Below, piece by piece: positions 1 through 11,469 of a DNA stretch of 64,000 nucleotides (its first letter is position 1; each line of letters begins with the position of its first letter). The notes under the pieces are model-generated. The model was not told the origin of the DNA. It saw only the letters and a list, made by a program, of their open reading frames with translations, and did not search any database. This DNA comes from Symbiodinium natans (Eukaryota; Sar; Dinophyceae; Suessiales; Symbiodiniaceae), in NCBI GenBank assembly GCA_905221605.1, contig CAJNDS010000028.1, positions 171,763-235,762 on the forward strand. The letters are read 5' to 3'. Made by a program: the position numbers and the translations under genes.

Positions 1-3000
1 AGAAGAGGTCGCCAACTGTTAGAGAGTCAGGGCAGCCACCTTGCATAGACAAGCAAGCAGTTCAACTTGGAATAAGCGTTGTGGTCTTCCACCAGGCCGG
101 CCTGGAGCACTGGTGCTCTCAGTTGCGGCTTCCGCTGCTTTTACCTTGAAGCAACGCAAGGCAACAATGCTTTTGTCAAGCGGCGGCGGACAGGGGCTGG
201 GTGCTCGCCGGGGGCTCTACCACATAGTCTTGGCCGATTTTCCTCGATTGCTCGAAGCATCTGAGATTCCACATCTTCCACACATGAGAGCACCATGCCG
301 TGCCGTGCTAAGCGCAAACAAGATAAACAAGCCAAGCATCGAGGCGCTCAGCGGTGGGAGCATTGCAGCTTTGGCCTCAGATCTTGTGATGAGTCGTTGC
401 AGTCGCTGATCGGATTTAACGACTTCAATTTCAACAGTGTGTTGCGCGGGTTGTCATCCGAAGCTTACAACCAGATGTCTACCGCGTCGTCAGCAAATCA
501 AGATCATTAAGGATAAAGACTGTGAACCGGGAATGATATGGAAAGCTCAAAGGCTTGACTCGAGAAAGAAACGGGCATGGGGCGAATGAAACAGACAATG
601 TGGAAAGTATCAGCATCAAACCTGCTTTAGACTTAGACCATCTAAGCAGAATCTAGCACAAGTCCAGGATCTCTCGACTGTGTTCCCTCCATCCCAAATG
701 CCAGCCCACCTTCGGCCCGATAAAACCAACCTCCTCCCCCCCCCCCCCCCCATTATGCGGCACATCGCGGCACGAAAACATCCACGCCAAATCAAAAACA
801 ACAGCATCTACCTCGTAGGGCTCAGGACAGCGCCTGCAAGTAGAAGATTGCCAGAAGAGTCCATCCATAGGGTGACAGATGGCCTCGAGCCACGTGGCAC
901 CTTGATTCCGAAAAACACACTTAGAGACTTAGATGTCCATGTTGGGAAATATCTTCCCATGCAGAGACAGCACAAAGCTGAAGGGAAACGGAATCAAGTT
1001 TTTAAGGATGAGGAGGGAACCGAGACATGCAAACGGACCCGAGGGAAATCCACTGAAAGGATGCTCATCCAACATCTTTGACTTGCTCAGCACGGCACAC
1101 CCCACGGTCTTTTGACCATCGCCTCGACAAAGCTGGCGCTGCAACTAGCGGATCAAATTTTCCAAAGCCTCGCCAAAGCCTCGCCTGACAAGAAGAATCA
1201 GCCCCCTGGAGCGGGCATCCATCCTGAGGGCCGTATGCTCGTGCGCAATGGCTTGCAATAGCGCGCAATGGCAGCGCAATGGCGTGAAATAGGGTGCACA
1301 ATGGTGCACGTTCAGGCGCCGACCCTCCACATGCTGACACCAGCGCAGCGTGGCAGCCTGGAGTGGCCTCAGAGACTATGAGCAGCTGCGAGCAATGTAG
1401 CAGCACGTACTGTAGCAGAAGGATGCACTACAGCGACCAAAGCCATTGAGGGGTGCGGCGTGCGGTACATCGAAGCTGAGCTGGCAACACAGTTGACAGA
1501 GAAATCAACTGGGATGCCTTGGCCAGAGACCTGACGGTCGGCAGTTGTTCCATTTCAAGATAATCGCTAAATCGCAGTTTCATCAGGCATGAAATCTTCC
1601 AGCCGGGTCCAGAACACTCATGGTGGATGGTCCCATTAGTGTAACCTCGGGCACTGCTTCCAGAATCTGTCTGGAACTGTATGAATCTGTCAATATCTGT
1701 CAGAATCTGTCTGCAGGACCTTCGGTTCCTCGCAGCGGAAAGCAGATCGGCGGAACTTGAAGCCGCCAGCCTGCAAACAACTGAGAACCCAGGTTTCTCC
1801 ATGCATGTCCATGCCGACCTGAGGACAAAAGTAGCAAATGGCAGCAAACACCTCTCAGGCCCGGGCAGCTACGAGAAGATCTGTACCTTCACCGGAAAGA
1901 TGTGAAGATACTGTCCAGATCTCAATGTCAACTGACGTCACTCAGGAGCGTGCATGCCCGGATAGCGGACTTCTGCATTTTCCGTGCATCCATACCTTCA
2001 GACACACCCAAGCCCAGCCCCACGCGATGGCGAACCATAGAGGCGAGCCAAGCAAAACAAGCAAAGCTTCATTGCTGTCAAAGGAAAAAGAGCCGTTGGG
2101 GTTCCCCGCGAGTTTTGTGAACTCCTCCTTTGGCAAGCCGACCTCTTCTCGAGGAAAAGACCATTGCTGCTAGCGGCCAAGAAACGAATCTGGAATGCAA
2201 AGTCGTGCCTTGCAGCTGCCGTTCCAGACACTCTGGATCAGCATTTACAACCAAGTCAATCTCGGGGACCTTAAACTCCCCGCGAGCACTCAAACAACAT
2301 TGGAAACATTGGAGCTTGAGAGCATGTCCAAGGGCCGAGCAGCTACCCCGAAGGCGGTGCCTCGCAATATGTCGGCATTGGCGAAACCTTCCACCTCAGC
2401 TCTTGATACCCCCTTGCTATACGCCCTTGCTTCTTGCTGCTTTCTTGTAGACTCGTAGACACCGTGTATACACCATGCCCAGTGTTTCCAGTTCACAGAG
2501 GTTGCGCATGGGCTTGCTCTGTAAATTTCCTCCAGCAATCTACAATACACCGGGTGCTTGGTTGCTTCGATTGCTTCAGAAACTCGAATAACAACACAAA
2601 CCCGTAACAGCACGCGGCTTGGGAGCTTCGTGAAATTTCATGAGACGACATGTTCCACATGTTCCATGGCCCTTACTCATGACGTGTTTCCACCTATATT
2701 TCGGATGCCACGTTTCACGTCAAATTTCCGGCCAGAGAAAACAACCTCATGCGTCTTTGTATGCTGCTGAGCCAAACTCAAGCGCTGGAACAGAAGGCAG
2801 CAAGAGGCTTCGAGACACGATACGACCGCTTTGATCCTTCGCACAGGCTCTTGACAACATGACTACGGTATGGGTTTTTCATTTTTCCTGACAATGTCCA
2901 CACTCGCACAAACAGTCACAGTGACCTCGTAGCGGTAAAAGCTTGTGCAGTTTGCAATAGATCTTGTACCAAGGTATCCAGGGTCCCGACCAAAGCTCCA

Positions 3001-5500
3001 GGGAGCATTTCTTGTATTATCCTTGCATCATCCGCAAAATAGTCAGGAAGGCCCACAGAGTGGTAAAGGTAAGGAAAGAACACACCTTGAACAATTGCTG
3101 ATGGAATTTTAGGTAACTTTCAAGGTTTCCAACGGCTATGGGCTGAGCACTTCTCAGCACTGGAACTCAGATACGCCCAGTGGCGATTCAGTGTAGGCCG
3201 CAAGCTCTTTTGCAACCTCCAGCTTTTCATGTCGGTCGCACTGGACCGCCACAAAATAACGTAACGTAATGTATGTGGTGTATTTGCTGAGCTGTGCACT
3301 CGCTCTGATGCCTCCGACGGCCTCAGCACACACATGGATTTGTGCTCTGGACGTCTAGAAGCCTTTTCATGCTGAGTGTGGGCGCATTCTTTCGGAGGCA
3401 TATCAGATCTGTTCGTTGTTGTTTGCTGCTTGGCTGCGCACGTGATTAATTCCAGGAGCTCGGTAACCTGCGCCGAACAACATGCAAACCGGGCTACTGG
3501 ATTCCTAGTAACTTTGTAACCCGCGGCACAGAACAGGCAGCTTGGAGACGGCGAATACACATGACAAAAGCATCAATGAGAGTACGTACAGCGAGCCGAC
3601 TAAGCACGAGGAGAACGCCTTTGAACACAAACAATGAGCATACACAACACTGTGAAAAACGAAAAAGGACTACCCTGGTCATTGCATGTCATTGCATCAC
3701 CCTCCAAAGATACTGAAAGTCGCATCGCTGGCCCTTCAAAAGAGTTCTGCACTTACATCCTCAACGACCCTCCTCAACGCTCGTTAAGGCTAAGCGGTGC
3801 AGGACACTTCATGGCAAGTGCTTATTCGCCAAGAGGCAGCGAGGCAGCGAGGCCATATCGTGTCCAACAATGTGCATGCACTACTCTACGCAGCTTTAAA
3901 CCTAGCCACACACGCTAGATCGTACACAACGAAACAAACTCAACGTAGAGAGCCGACGCCGGTTCAGCATGCTTGGACACATTACTGTGGCGTGAGTTTC
4001 ACGGCACACACAAAGAACGCGCTGTAAGAAAGGGCCTGCTCACTGAAGCCATCTGACTGAAAGCTCGGTGGCTGCACCGGCACCTTGCTTTCCTGCCTGA
4101 TGGGCCTTAGATTTTTCAAGTACTCACCTCTGACGTGCAAAACTGGCACGTGCAAAACTTTTGGCGTCCTTTCCAACACACAATGCTTCTCGCATCAGCT
4201 GTCCATGTTGACACAGTGAGCCAGGTCAAAACCCGGCTTCTGCCCCTGTGGCAGAAGCCTTGCCCTGGTCCGATAGCACTTCATGGACACGTCGCCAGGT
4301 TCTCGAAACAGGGTTGAACATGTCGCCCCGGTGCATCCTGCGCCAACATTCGCAAAAAGACTCTGCAGAAGCAGCAACCAACCGCCTATGCCTACCCAAA
4401 GCACAGATTCACCCAATGCTTTGCCTTGTGGCGGCCCAGCCCACTCAACGGAATCAAAGACATGAGCATCCAAACTATGGCAGCTGCTCTATCAAGTTCA
4501 AGCAAGGTGCCCTATTCGCGCCATCGTGGTCTAGTCGAACTACATCATGGGCTAGTCGAACTCCACCGTTCCAGGCACTGTCTTGGTACTGGGCAACTTC
4601 CGTCCGCTCTTCCTTTGCATATCACGCGACATCAAGCTGGCCGCGCGACTCCAATGATCCATGGGCCTTGTTCTGCAGCTTGGACTCGCCGCATCCTTGT
4701 TTTTCTTTGTGATGCCTCGAACTAGCAGAAACACTTGTGTTGCGTTGTGCTGCTATCTCACACAGCTGTCAGGCGGCTAGGCTTCCAACTAGCGTTCTCC
4801 TTGTTTTTAGGAGTCTTGGGCATTTCACGAGACCCAACTTTCTTCAGCTTCCACTTCACTGCCTCCATAGGTTGAAGCTTGCAAAGCGGCACTTCAAACT
4901 TGTCTAAAGCTCAGTACAGCTGGATGAGCTGCAACCGCCTGCAGCTTCCTGGCCAAGACACAGTCAAACGGCCCTGTCTTTTTCATATCAGACTCCAACC
5001 GGTCCTTACGTCAACATGCACATAAAGGCATCCTGAATGCACACGGTGAACTCAAAGAGTGCGTGAAGCGTTGATACCGTCCCGCGTCTGGCTCCAGTGT
5101 CTTGGGGTTCCTAACCGTGGGTCGCTGAGGGTTTAGGAGCCATGTGCAGCGGGCTGAATGGGTGGTGCGCGGTTGGGAATTTTCCAACAACACATACTGA
5201 TTGGCTGCAGTCTCCAAATCAAAGGGGTCGCGATGAACCATGCAATAGCCATCAAAGCCTTTGATGATGACACTTGGCCGCCTTCAAAACTGGCCAAAAG
5301 CTGCCAGCTCTGTATGCGCGGGGTGGCTGCTCTCAGCAGACTGCCGGCATGGTTTCCGTGTGTCTCTGCTTGACGCTTGTGCAACACTCCAATTTGTCAT
5401 AACTTTGACGGTTGCGGGTGCGCAGAACTGAAAACGCTCCAATCCGCTTCGTCATAGGGTGGTCTTTGCGGCTGGTGGTGGGGTTAGTGGGAGGAAAGGG
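1..5500. other. Unassigned region, no gene recognised
   Basis: About 5.5 kb with only short, overlapping open frames on both strands, none carrying a domain I recognise. Small local features are a poly-C run near 728-751 and a short direct repeat of a GCTAGTCGAACT-like string near 4530-4565. It may hold introns or UTRs of multi-exon genes whose exons are too short to recognise by eye. Confidence 0.5.
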
Positions 5501-5863
5501 GGGCCACCCCCAACTTTTACTCTTCGGGCGTCTGGAAAGAATTTAGGTCTCTCATGAATAGCAAGTCCACCAACAGTAAACAACTGAATCTGTCGTGCCT
5601 GATTCTTAACACTCCCAGCGTGCTATTGCAAGTTCTCCTTGATAATGTATCCAACACTATATCCACCACAAGTGAAGAACTCGATTTGCTGCTGCCCGAA
5701 AAGGTACACGCCCACTGTGTTACGGTCGGGTCTCTCGACTCTCGACCTTCCTCCATTTCAGACGTCCCAATCTGTTCCAGGCTCTCTTTGATGCAAAGCA
5801 CCTTACGAGCAGTATCGCTGGAAATCTCCGTTTTGTTATGGCATGTTCTTGCTGCTGTAGACA

Positions 5864-6330
5864 CCCTAGTTTGCTAAGGAATGTTCTTTCGGCTCGAGAC
5901 AATGTCCAAAGGCACGCACCTCCGCCAATGTATGACGAGAGTCCGTCGACGATACAAGCAACTTAAGAAACTGCAAGCTCCCCAATTTGCTATGGCAGTA
6001 CGAGGACATACAAGGACAACTTGCAATATGTCCGCTCCAAGTAAGACATAAGTTGTTGCGGCGCTGCTTTATACATGCTGATTGCAGCAGGCTCTCTTGA
6101 CACAAAACGGCTTTCAAACACATTGAAAGTCAAAAGCCCAATTTGCTACGGTAGGTTCGTAGCACCCCAATGTCGAAGTCTAACATTCGTGTCACTGCAA
6201 TAGACGCAACTTCGAATTTTGCCCAAAAGCTTAAGGAACAGAACACGGAGAACGATCCTGTTCAAACTGTGTTCATCATCGAGAGCCTGCTGGAGCAAAT
6301 CGGCGTGTTTACGTTTCTTGGATATTTGGT
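5864..6330 (-). repeat. Array of diverged exon-like modules
   Basis: On the minus strand the string TAGCAAATTGGG (or TTAGCAAACTAGGG) recurs at about 6148, 5992 and 5876. Each copy is preceded by AG and would translate as S-K-L-G followed by a leucine-rich stretch. A second motif on the minus strand, CAAGAGAGCCTGCTGCAATC near 6105-6085 and a diverged copy near 5795-5770, lies about 310 bp apart in two direct copies. A related copy, coding I-E-S-L-L-E-Q-I-G, is on the plus strand near 6285. The pattern resembles duplicated exons of a leucine-rich or helical repeat protein, now diverged. No intact frame joins the copies, so I call it a repeat array rather than a gene. The family is not identified. 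Confidence 0.35.
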
Positions 6331-6339
6331 CAGTCCGCA

Positions 6340-8150
6340 CCTTCAGCGCGTTTATTCGTAAGTTGTTTCGACAAAAGCAAATTCACAAAAATGCATCAAA
6401 ATGGAGGGCTTACGATTTGTTTACTTGCTCGTGTGCCTCAAACAATTAATTCACGTTCTCAAACGAAAACATGGCCTTTGTTGCCAACTTCCCCAACGAA
6501 GAGGACTTGATGATATGCACGCCATGAAACGCTTGGCGTACGGCGTATTGGGGAGGCGTAGGGGGCGGGAGGAGGGGATAAGGCTTCAACTGGTCTGCTC
6601 AGCGGCTACATTCAAAATTCTGTGAAGCTGCTGCGCTGACTCGTTCTGTTTACACGGCATAATTACTCTGTTTAACTGATCTGCATAAGGGGCGGGTCAA
6701 CAAAGCGGCACCCGCAGGCAAAACAAACCGTCACCACGAAAAATATAGAGGGCTGGTGAGGGCTGCGGATTCGAAGTGGTTTGAGAGGTGTGGCAGTGCG
6801 ATCAGCGAGCCTGATGGCCCCGAGTTTGGGCAATGATGAACACAGATTTGGTCTGGTGTGAGCATTTTCCGTAGTTCTGTGGGTTTGAACGGTTTGGAAC
6901 GAAAATATGCTAGACTCAAACGTGGGTCAGTGGTTTGCAGGTTACGTGTCCCGGCTTGATAAGGAAAGACGGTGCAAATGAAGGGCGCGTTGTGGTGAGC
7001 CTGTAAAGGATGTCAAACAATTCCTCCTGGCTTCTTGCTTCCAAGTAAGAGCACCTCCGGTTGTTAAGGCTTAACTGAGCGAATCTCCCAAAGAGAGGAG
7101 GAGTAAGGGAACACTCAATATTCTTTGCTGTAAAGAAATGACGGCGGGTATGCTCAATCATTTGTAAGGGTGCAACGATTATTGTTGGATTACCCGCCCT
7201 CGACAAAAGAAAGGGAAAACTCCCCCGCTGCCGAAGAAACGAAGAGCGTCCTTCCTGCTCAGTAGAAGATATCGCACAGCTCCCAGACCCATGAAAGCCT
7301 CTGCCGTCGTAATCAGAAGTAGAACCGCCCTGTGCCAACCAACCAAAAAACAATCCCTACCCGGTCGAATTGAAAATGTGGGAAATTTTTCTTCTGCTAT
7401 TTGAACAACATCAGAGAGCCATGTATTGACCAGTGTCCTCTTCTTATGAGAAAAGTGTATGACAACACCCCTTATCTGCAAGCAACGAGCCAACTTCTCT
7501 CGTAGAACCACGGGGGTAGTTCTTCTCTTCTTCGATATATAAAAAAAGTAACACAGCTGCCTGTGCGTGCAAGCATGGCAGCGAAGCCTGCCCCTGACTG
7601 CGTCCTGCGGCGGCAGCCAGCTCTTACACTACTTAGAGCAGGTCAAACTGACAAAATAGCGACACGATATTCACAATGCACAACGATATTCACTTATTCA
7701 CAAATGCCTCGCACGAGTTTCTTCTCCACTAGCTCCCTGTGGCTGCTCGGTTGGCATTGATCAAGGCTGAATGCGATCGTTGGTTTCTCTCGAACCAGCC
7801 ACAAGCCACTCGAAAGCCCCCCTTCAACGCAAAGCCACGGGAGGAACCGATTGAAAAAATGTCAATCGCGACTCTCGAGCCACGTGTCTCGATGGAATAT
7901 CACGTGATCACTTTCCACGATCACTGCAGCACGATCCGTGCACTGTTCACTCGTGTCCCTGCATGCATGAATGCACTTTCCAACAAAGTACACATATACA
8001 GATACATGTAATTGTCGAGTGCCGAGACTCGTAAATCTTCGCCGGTCCAAGTTCTGGTGGTACGATGACGTACCTCAGACAAGTTCGCGGGAGCTGTCGC
8101 TTCCCTGAAGGCACGCCATGATTCACATGATTTCACATGATTCGTCTGCC
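6340..8150. other. Unassigned region downstream of the methyltransferase-like gene
   Basis: No domain was recognised. Open frames of 110-145 codons run on the minus strand between 6916 and 7511 in two different frames, with no family signature. The stretch could contain 3' exons or the UTR of the gene at 8158-9108, because that gene's last recognised exon appears to end at a splice site rather than a true stop. Confidence 0.4.
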
Positions 8151-8157
8151 AGGCTGC

Positions 8158-9108
8158 CATGATGACTGGAACGGTGATGTCTTGCCATCCTCCCCCACCC
8201 AAGCTGGCTTGCGAGACTCCGGCACCAGATCGGGAGGCATGATGTAAGTGTATCCTGAGCCCAGGTGTGGCATGCTTGCAACATCTTGCAACTCACACAT
8301 AGAAGCAAACATCAACTGCCTAATGGCAAACTTCCGAGCAACTTTGCACCGGAGCTATGAAGAATATGTCCTCCATCCGCTGCTGGAACCTGGAGTGTTG
8401 GTACTTGATCTCTGACGAAAACTCTATGCCGACGCAACCAGCGCATCCACAAAGTTTCATGATGTCAACAGCACCCATGTCATTCTCCTGGTGATCACTC
8501 TGGATGACATTTACATTTATGGTATTGCCAGCATACATTTCGAAGAAGTACGGCTTCTTCGCCACCCAGTTTGGAAGCAGCAGGAGGCAAGGCTTCATCG
8601 ACTTTCTGCAGAACCTAAGATTCGTATGCACAAATGCCAACCCGGGCGTTAAACAAAACAACAGACATTGCATCCAACACCCCAAGCTGAAACTAGAGGC
8701 CAGTTGCTCTAGGCACCGCGGTACGTGATCTGAGGAGTATGGTGGGTTCGTCATGAAGATGTGGTGCTGCGGAATTCGGTCTTCTTGGATCACCTTGTAA
8801 AAGTCCTCAGCGGCCAGGCTTGTGATACGTAGCTCTCGCCACACCTGTTGGCCCTCTGCTCTCGATGCCCATTCGTGCAAGTCCTGATTCAGGTTGCAGA
8901 CCTTCATGAAACCAAGCTTTGCCAAATGTCGCACCACTGTCCCTTTACCTGGTCCCGCAGCATGGCTTCACAACAGCTTCGGAAAGCAAAGTAAAACCAA
9001 AAGACTGAAAACTAATTGAAGCTAGGCTCAAAAGTATGGATCCCAAATCTGAAGTTCTTTTGGCCGCAAGCCTAGCTCTTTCGCCAGGAGCTTCAGCACC
9101 GGCAAGAC
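8158..9108 (-). CDS. NPPY-motif adenine-N6 methyltransferase-like protein, multi-exon, partial
   Basis: Three exons can be assembled on the minus strand. Exon a (about 9108-9030) ends in an I-W-D-P-Y-F string. Exon b (about 8965-8343, some 207 codons) begins with a G-P-G-K-G string. It then carries M-T-N-P-P-Y-S followed by H-V-P-R-C-L-E, and later L-L-L-P-N-W-V. The N-P-P-Y tetrapeptide is the catalytic motif IV of SAM-dependent amino-methyltransferases acting on adenine N6 or glutamine. Exon c (8254 to about 8158) codes R-Y-T-Y-I-M-P-P-D-L-V and T-S-P-F-Q-S-S-W. The b-c junction is a clean 88-nt GT-AG intron (8342-8255): the phase-1 A plus GA makes the Arg of R-Y-T-Y. The a-b junction (about 65 nt) lacks a canonical border. 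Exons 5' of a and 3' of c are not found. The family order (DPYF, NPPY, LLPN, SPFQSSW) is consistent throughout, but whether the substrate is DNA, rRNA or protein is unknown. Confidence 0.6.
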
Positions 9109-9114
9109 CTTGTG

Positions 9115-10340
9115 CAGGGCTCGCAGGCTTACTGAACAGCCTGAACAGCCTGAAGAGAGGCAAGTGCAGACAAGGCGACGTGGTTGTATGCGCGTGCTTC
9201 TGTTTCGGCCTGAGAGCCAGGACACAGCACATCATCCCCATTCTAACGGGATGCTAACAAGGCTCAGACATGGTCGAGTGGATCGCAACTAAAGGCAAGT
9301 CTGCGAGGTGTGTGAGGTGCACCAATGGAGCTCTCATGTGTCCTTGGCGCGAAGTGAAGGAAAAGAATAGACTTAGCATGCCAGACTCACGTAGAGCTGA
9401 CACAAATTGCACAGTGCTCCTGCATCACTGAAATTACATCATGGGTGCCCACAGGTCAGATTGCCTTCAACGCTGACAAGCGTGCCAACCTTAAAGCAAA
9501 CGCCGGCTGTCTGCTTCGCATGACTGACAGCTCGTCAAGACACACAATCACTGAGTCCAACGGGCCTTGGCCGCAGATAGCTTCTGCCTCTTTCGCCGCG
9601 TGCGCTGTGCCCGCAAGCCTGAGAGCAACAGTATGCAACAGTAATGCTGATGGCCTTCTTCGGATTCTCGGTTGTGACAGGCAGCTTCTTTTCATGAACC
9701 GCTGCTGTTCATGAACAGCGCCTCCCTGCTGCAAGCTCCATCGCGCTGTCAAGGCATGGCAGGGATACGCATCTCGATGCTCGGCAAGTTGGCGACTCTT
9801 GTGGCTACAGAATTTAAAAAAAAAAACATGACATTCCATGCCAAGACTTTCCACATGCACACTACTTCTGTTTCTAGCTACAAATCTTCGATTTCAACGG
9901 ATCATGTCCAGCATAACCTTCAGCACAGGATGGCGCTGCGGCATTCCATGTTGCAAACATGTCAGGAATCCACCAACAAAGAATCATGGCAGTCACTGGC
10001 GCCGTGCCCAACCCGAGATTCTAGGCGAACGACAGCTGGCTGCTTGGCTGGAACGGTGGGCGTGTTGGTCGAGGTGGCGGGGTCCTCGATAAATTGTCCC
10101 TGGCACTAAGCGGGAGGCAATTTTAGACGAAAACCCCACAGGTAGAACACTTACAAGTGTTCAACATACATACATGCATGCATATTTGCATAGCATACAT
10201 GCATATATTCTTACATGTATACATCTACATGCACATGTACATGTACACTGCTTAAAGAGACGGATAAAGCCACAAGTGTATTCTTTTCTTGCCTGCCCGG
10301 TTGGGGATGGGGGACGGTGACGCGCGTCAGTCGGATGTGC
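9115..10340. other. Unassigned region upstream of the methyltransferase-like gene
   Basis: Probably holds 5' exons of the minus-strand methyltransferase-like gene, but none could be identified. A short tandem of CCTGAACAG units lies at 9133-9152. A stretch of ATACATGCATAC-like repeats lies near 10160-10250. Confidence 0.4.
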
Positions 10341-10344
10341 GCGC

Positions 10345-11089
10345 GCGTGTTGGTGTGTTGGTAGGTTGGTGTGTTGGTGTGTTGGTGTGTTGGTGTGTTG
10401 GGGTGTTGGTGTGTTGGTCTGTTGGTGTGTTGGTGTGTTGGTGTGTTGGTGTGTTGGTGTGTTGGTGTGTTGGTGTGTTGGTGTGTTGGTGTGTTGGTGT
10501 GTTAGTAGGTTGGTGTGTTGGTGTGTTGGTGTGCTGGTGTGTTGGTGTGTTGGTGTGTTGGCGTGTTGGTGCGTTGGTGCGTTGGTGTGTTGGTGTGTTG
10601 GTGTGTTGGTGTGTTGGTGTGTTGGTGCGTTGGTGTGTTGGTGTGTTGGTGTGTTGGTGTGTTGGTGTGCGGGTGTGTGGGTGTGTTGGTGTGTTTTCTG
10701 TGTTGGTGTGTTCGTGTGTCTTTTGGTGTGTTGGTGTGTTGGTCTGTTGGTGTGTCTTTTTGTGTTGGTGTGTTGGTGTGTTGGTGTGTTTTGTGTGCTG
10801 GTGTGCTTTTTTGTTGGTGGCTTGGTGTGTTGTTGGGTTGTTGTGTTGGGGTGTTGGTGTGTTGGTCTGTTGGTGGGTTGGTGGGTGGGTGGGTTGGTGG
10901 GTTGTTGTGTTGGTGTGTTGGCGTGCTTTGTGTTGATGTGTTGGTGTGTTGGTGGGTTGGTGGCTTGGTGTGTTGTTGGGTTGTTGTGTTGGTGGGTTGG
11001 TGCGTTGGTGCGTTGGTGCGTTGGTGTGTTGGTGCGTTGGTGTGTTGGTGTGTTGGTGTGTGGGTGTGTGAGTGTGTTGGTGTGTTGGA
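10345..11089 (+). repeat. 8-bp minisatellite, TTGGTGTG unit, G/T-only on the plus strand
   Basis: About 745 bp of tandem TTGGTGTG with a few variants (TTGGTGCG, TTGGTGGG, CTTTTTGTG interruptions). The plus strand is almost free of A, and C appears only in variant units, so the strand asymmetry is extreme. All frames stay open, giving artefactual Val-Cys-Trp or His-Gln-Thr-Asn-Pro repeats. These are not taken as genes. Confidence 0.95.
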
Positions 11090-11117
11090 ATGAAGAGAAC
11101 GGAGAATGAAGAGAACT

Positions 11118-11460
11118 ATGAGAGTGAGGACAGTGAGAACAGTAAGAACAGTGAGAATAAAGAATAGTGAGAGTAGTGAGAATAGTGAGAATAGTGAGAA
11201 TAGTGAGAATAGTGAGAATAGTGACAATAGTGAGAGTAGTGAGAATAGTGAGAATAGTGAGAATAGTGAGAATAGTGAGAATAGTGACAATAGTGACAAT
11301 AGTGAGAATAGTGACAATAGTGAGAATAGTGAAAATAGTGAGAAGAGCGAGAAGAGTGAGCATAGTGAGAAAAGTGAGAACAGTGAAAATAGTGAGTAAT
11401 GAGAATAGTGAGAATCATGAGAACAGTGAGAATAGTGAGAGTAGTGAGAATAATAGCAAT
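11118..11460 (+). repeat. 9-bp minisatellite, AGTGAGAAT unit
   Basis: Some 35-38 copies of a 9-bp unit, AGTGAGAAT, with point variants (AGTGACAAT, AGTGAGAGT). It starts about 30 bp after the 8-bp array ends. The unit is nearly all purine on the plus strand. The plus strand reads as Ser-Glu-Asn repeats, but there is no start, domain or exon context to support a protein. The array degenerates into AATAGCAAT-like units towards 11,560. Confidence 0.93.
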
Positions 11461-11469
11461 AGCAAGAAC

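Noticed and set aside
10161-11363. 400-codon and other long open frames across the 8-bp and 9-bp repeat arrays
   Set aside because: The frames exist only because the repeat units lack stop codons. They appear on both strands and in several frames, with no domain or splice context.
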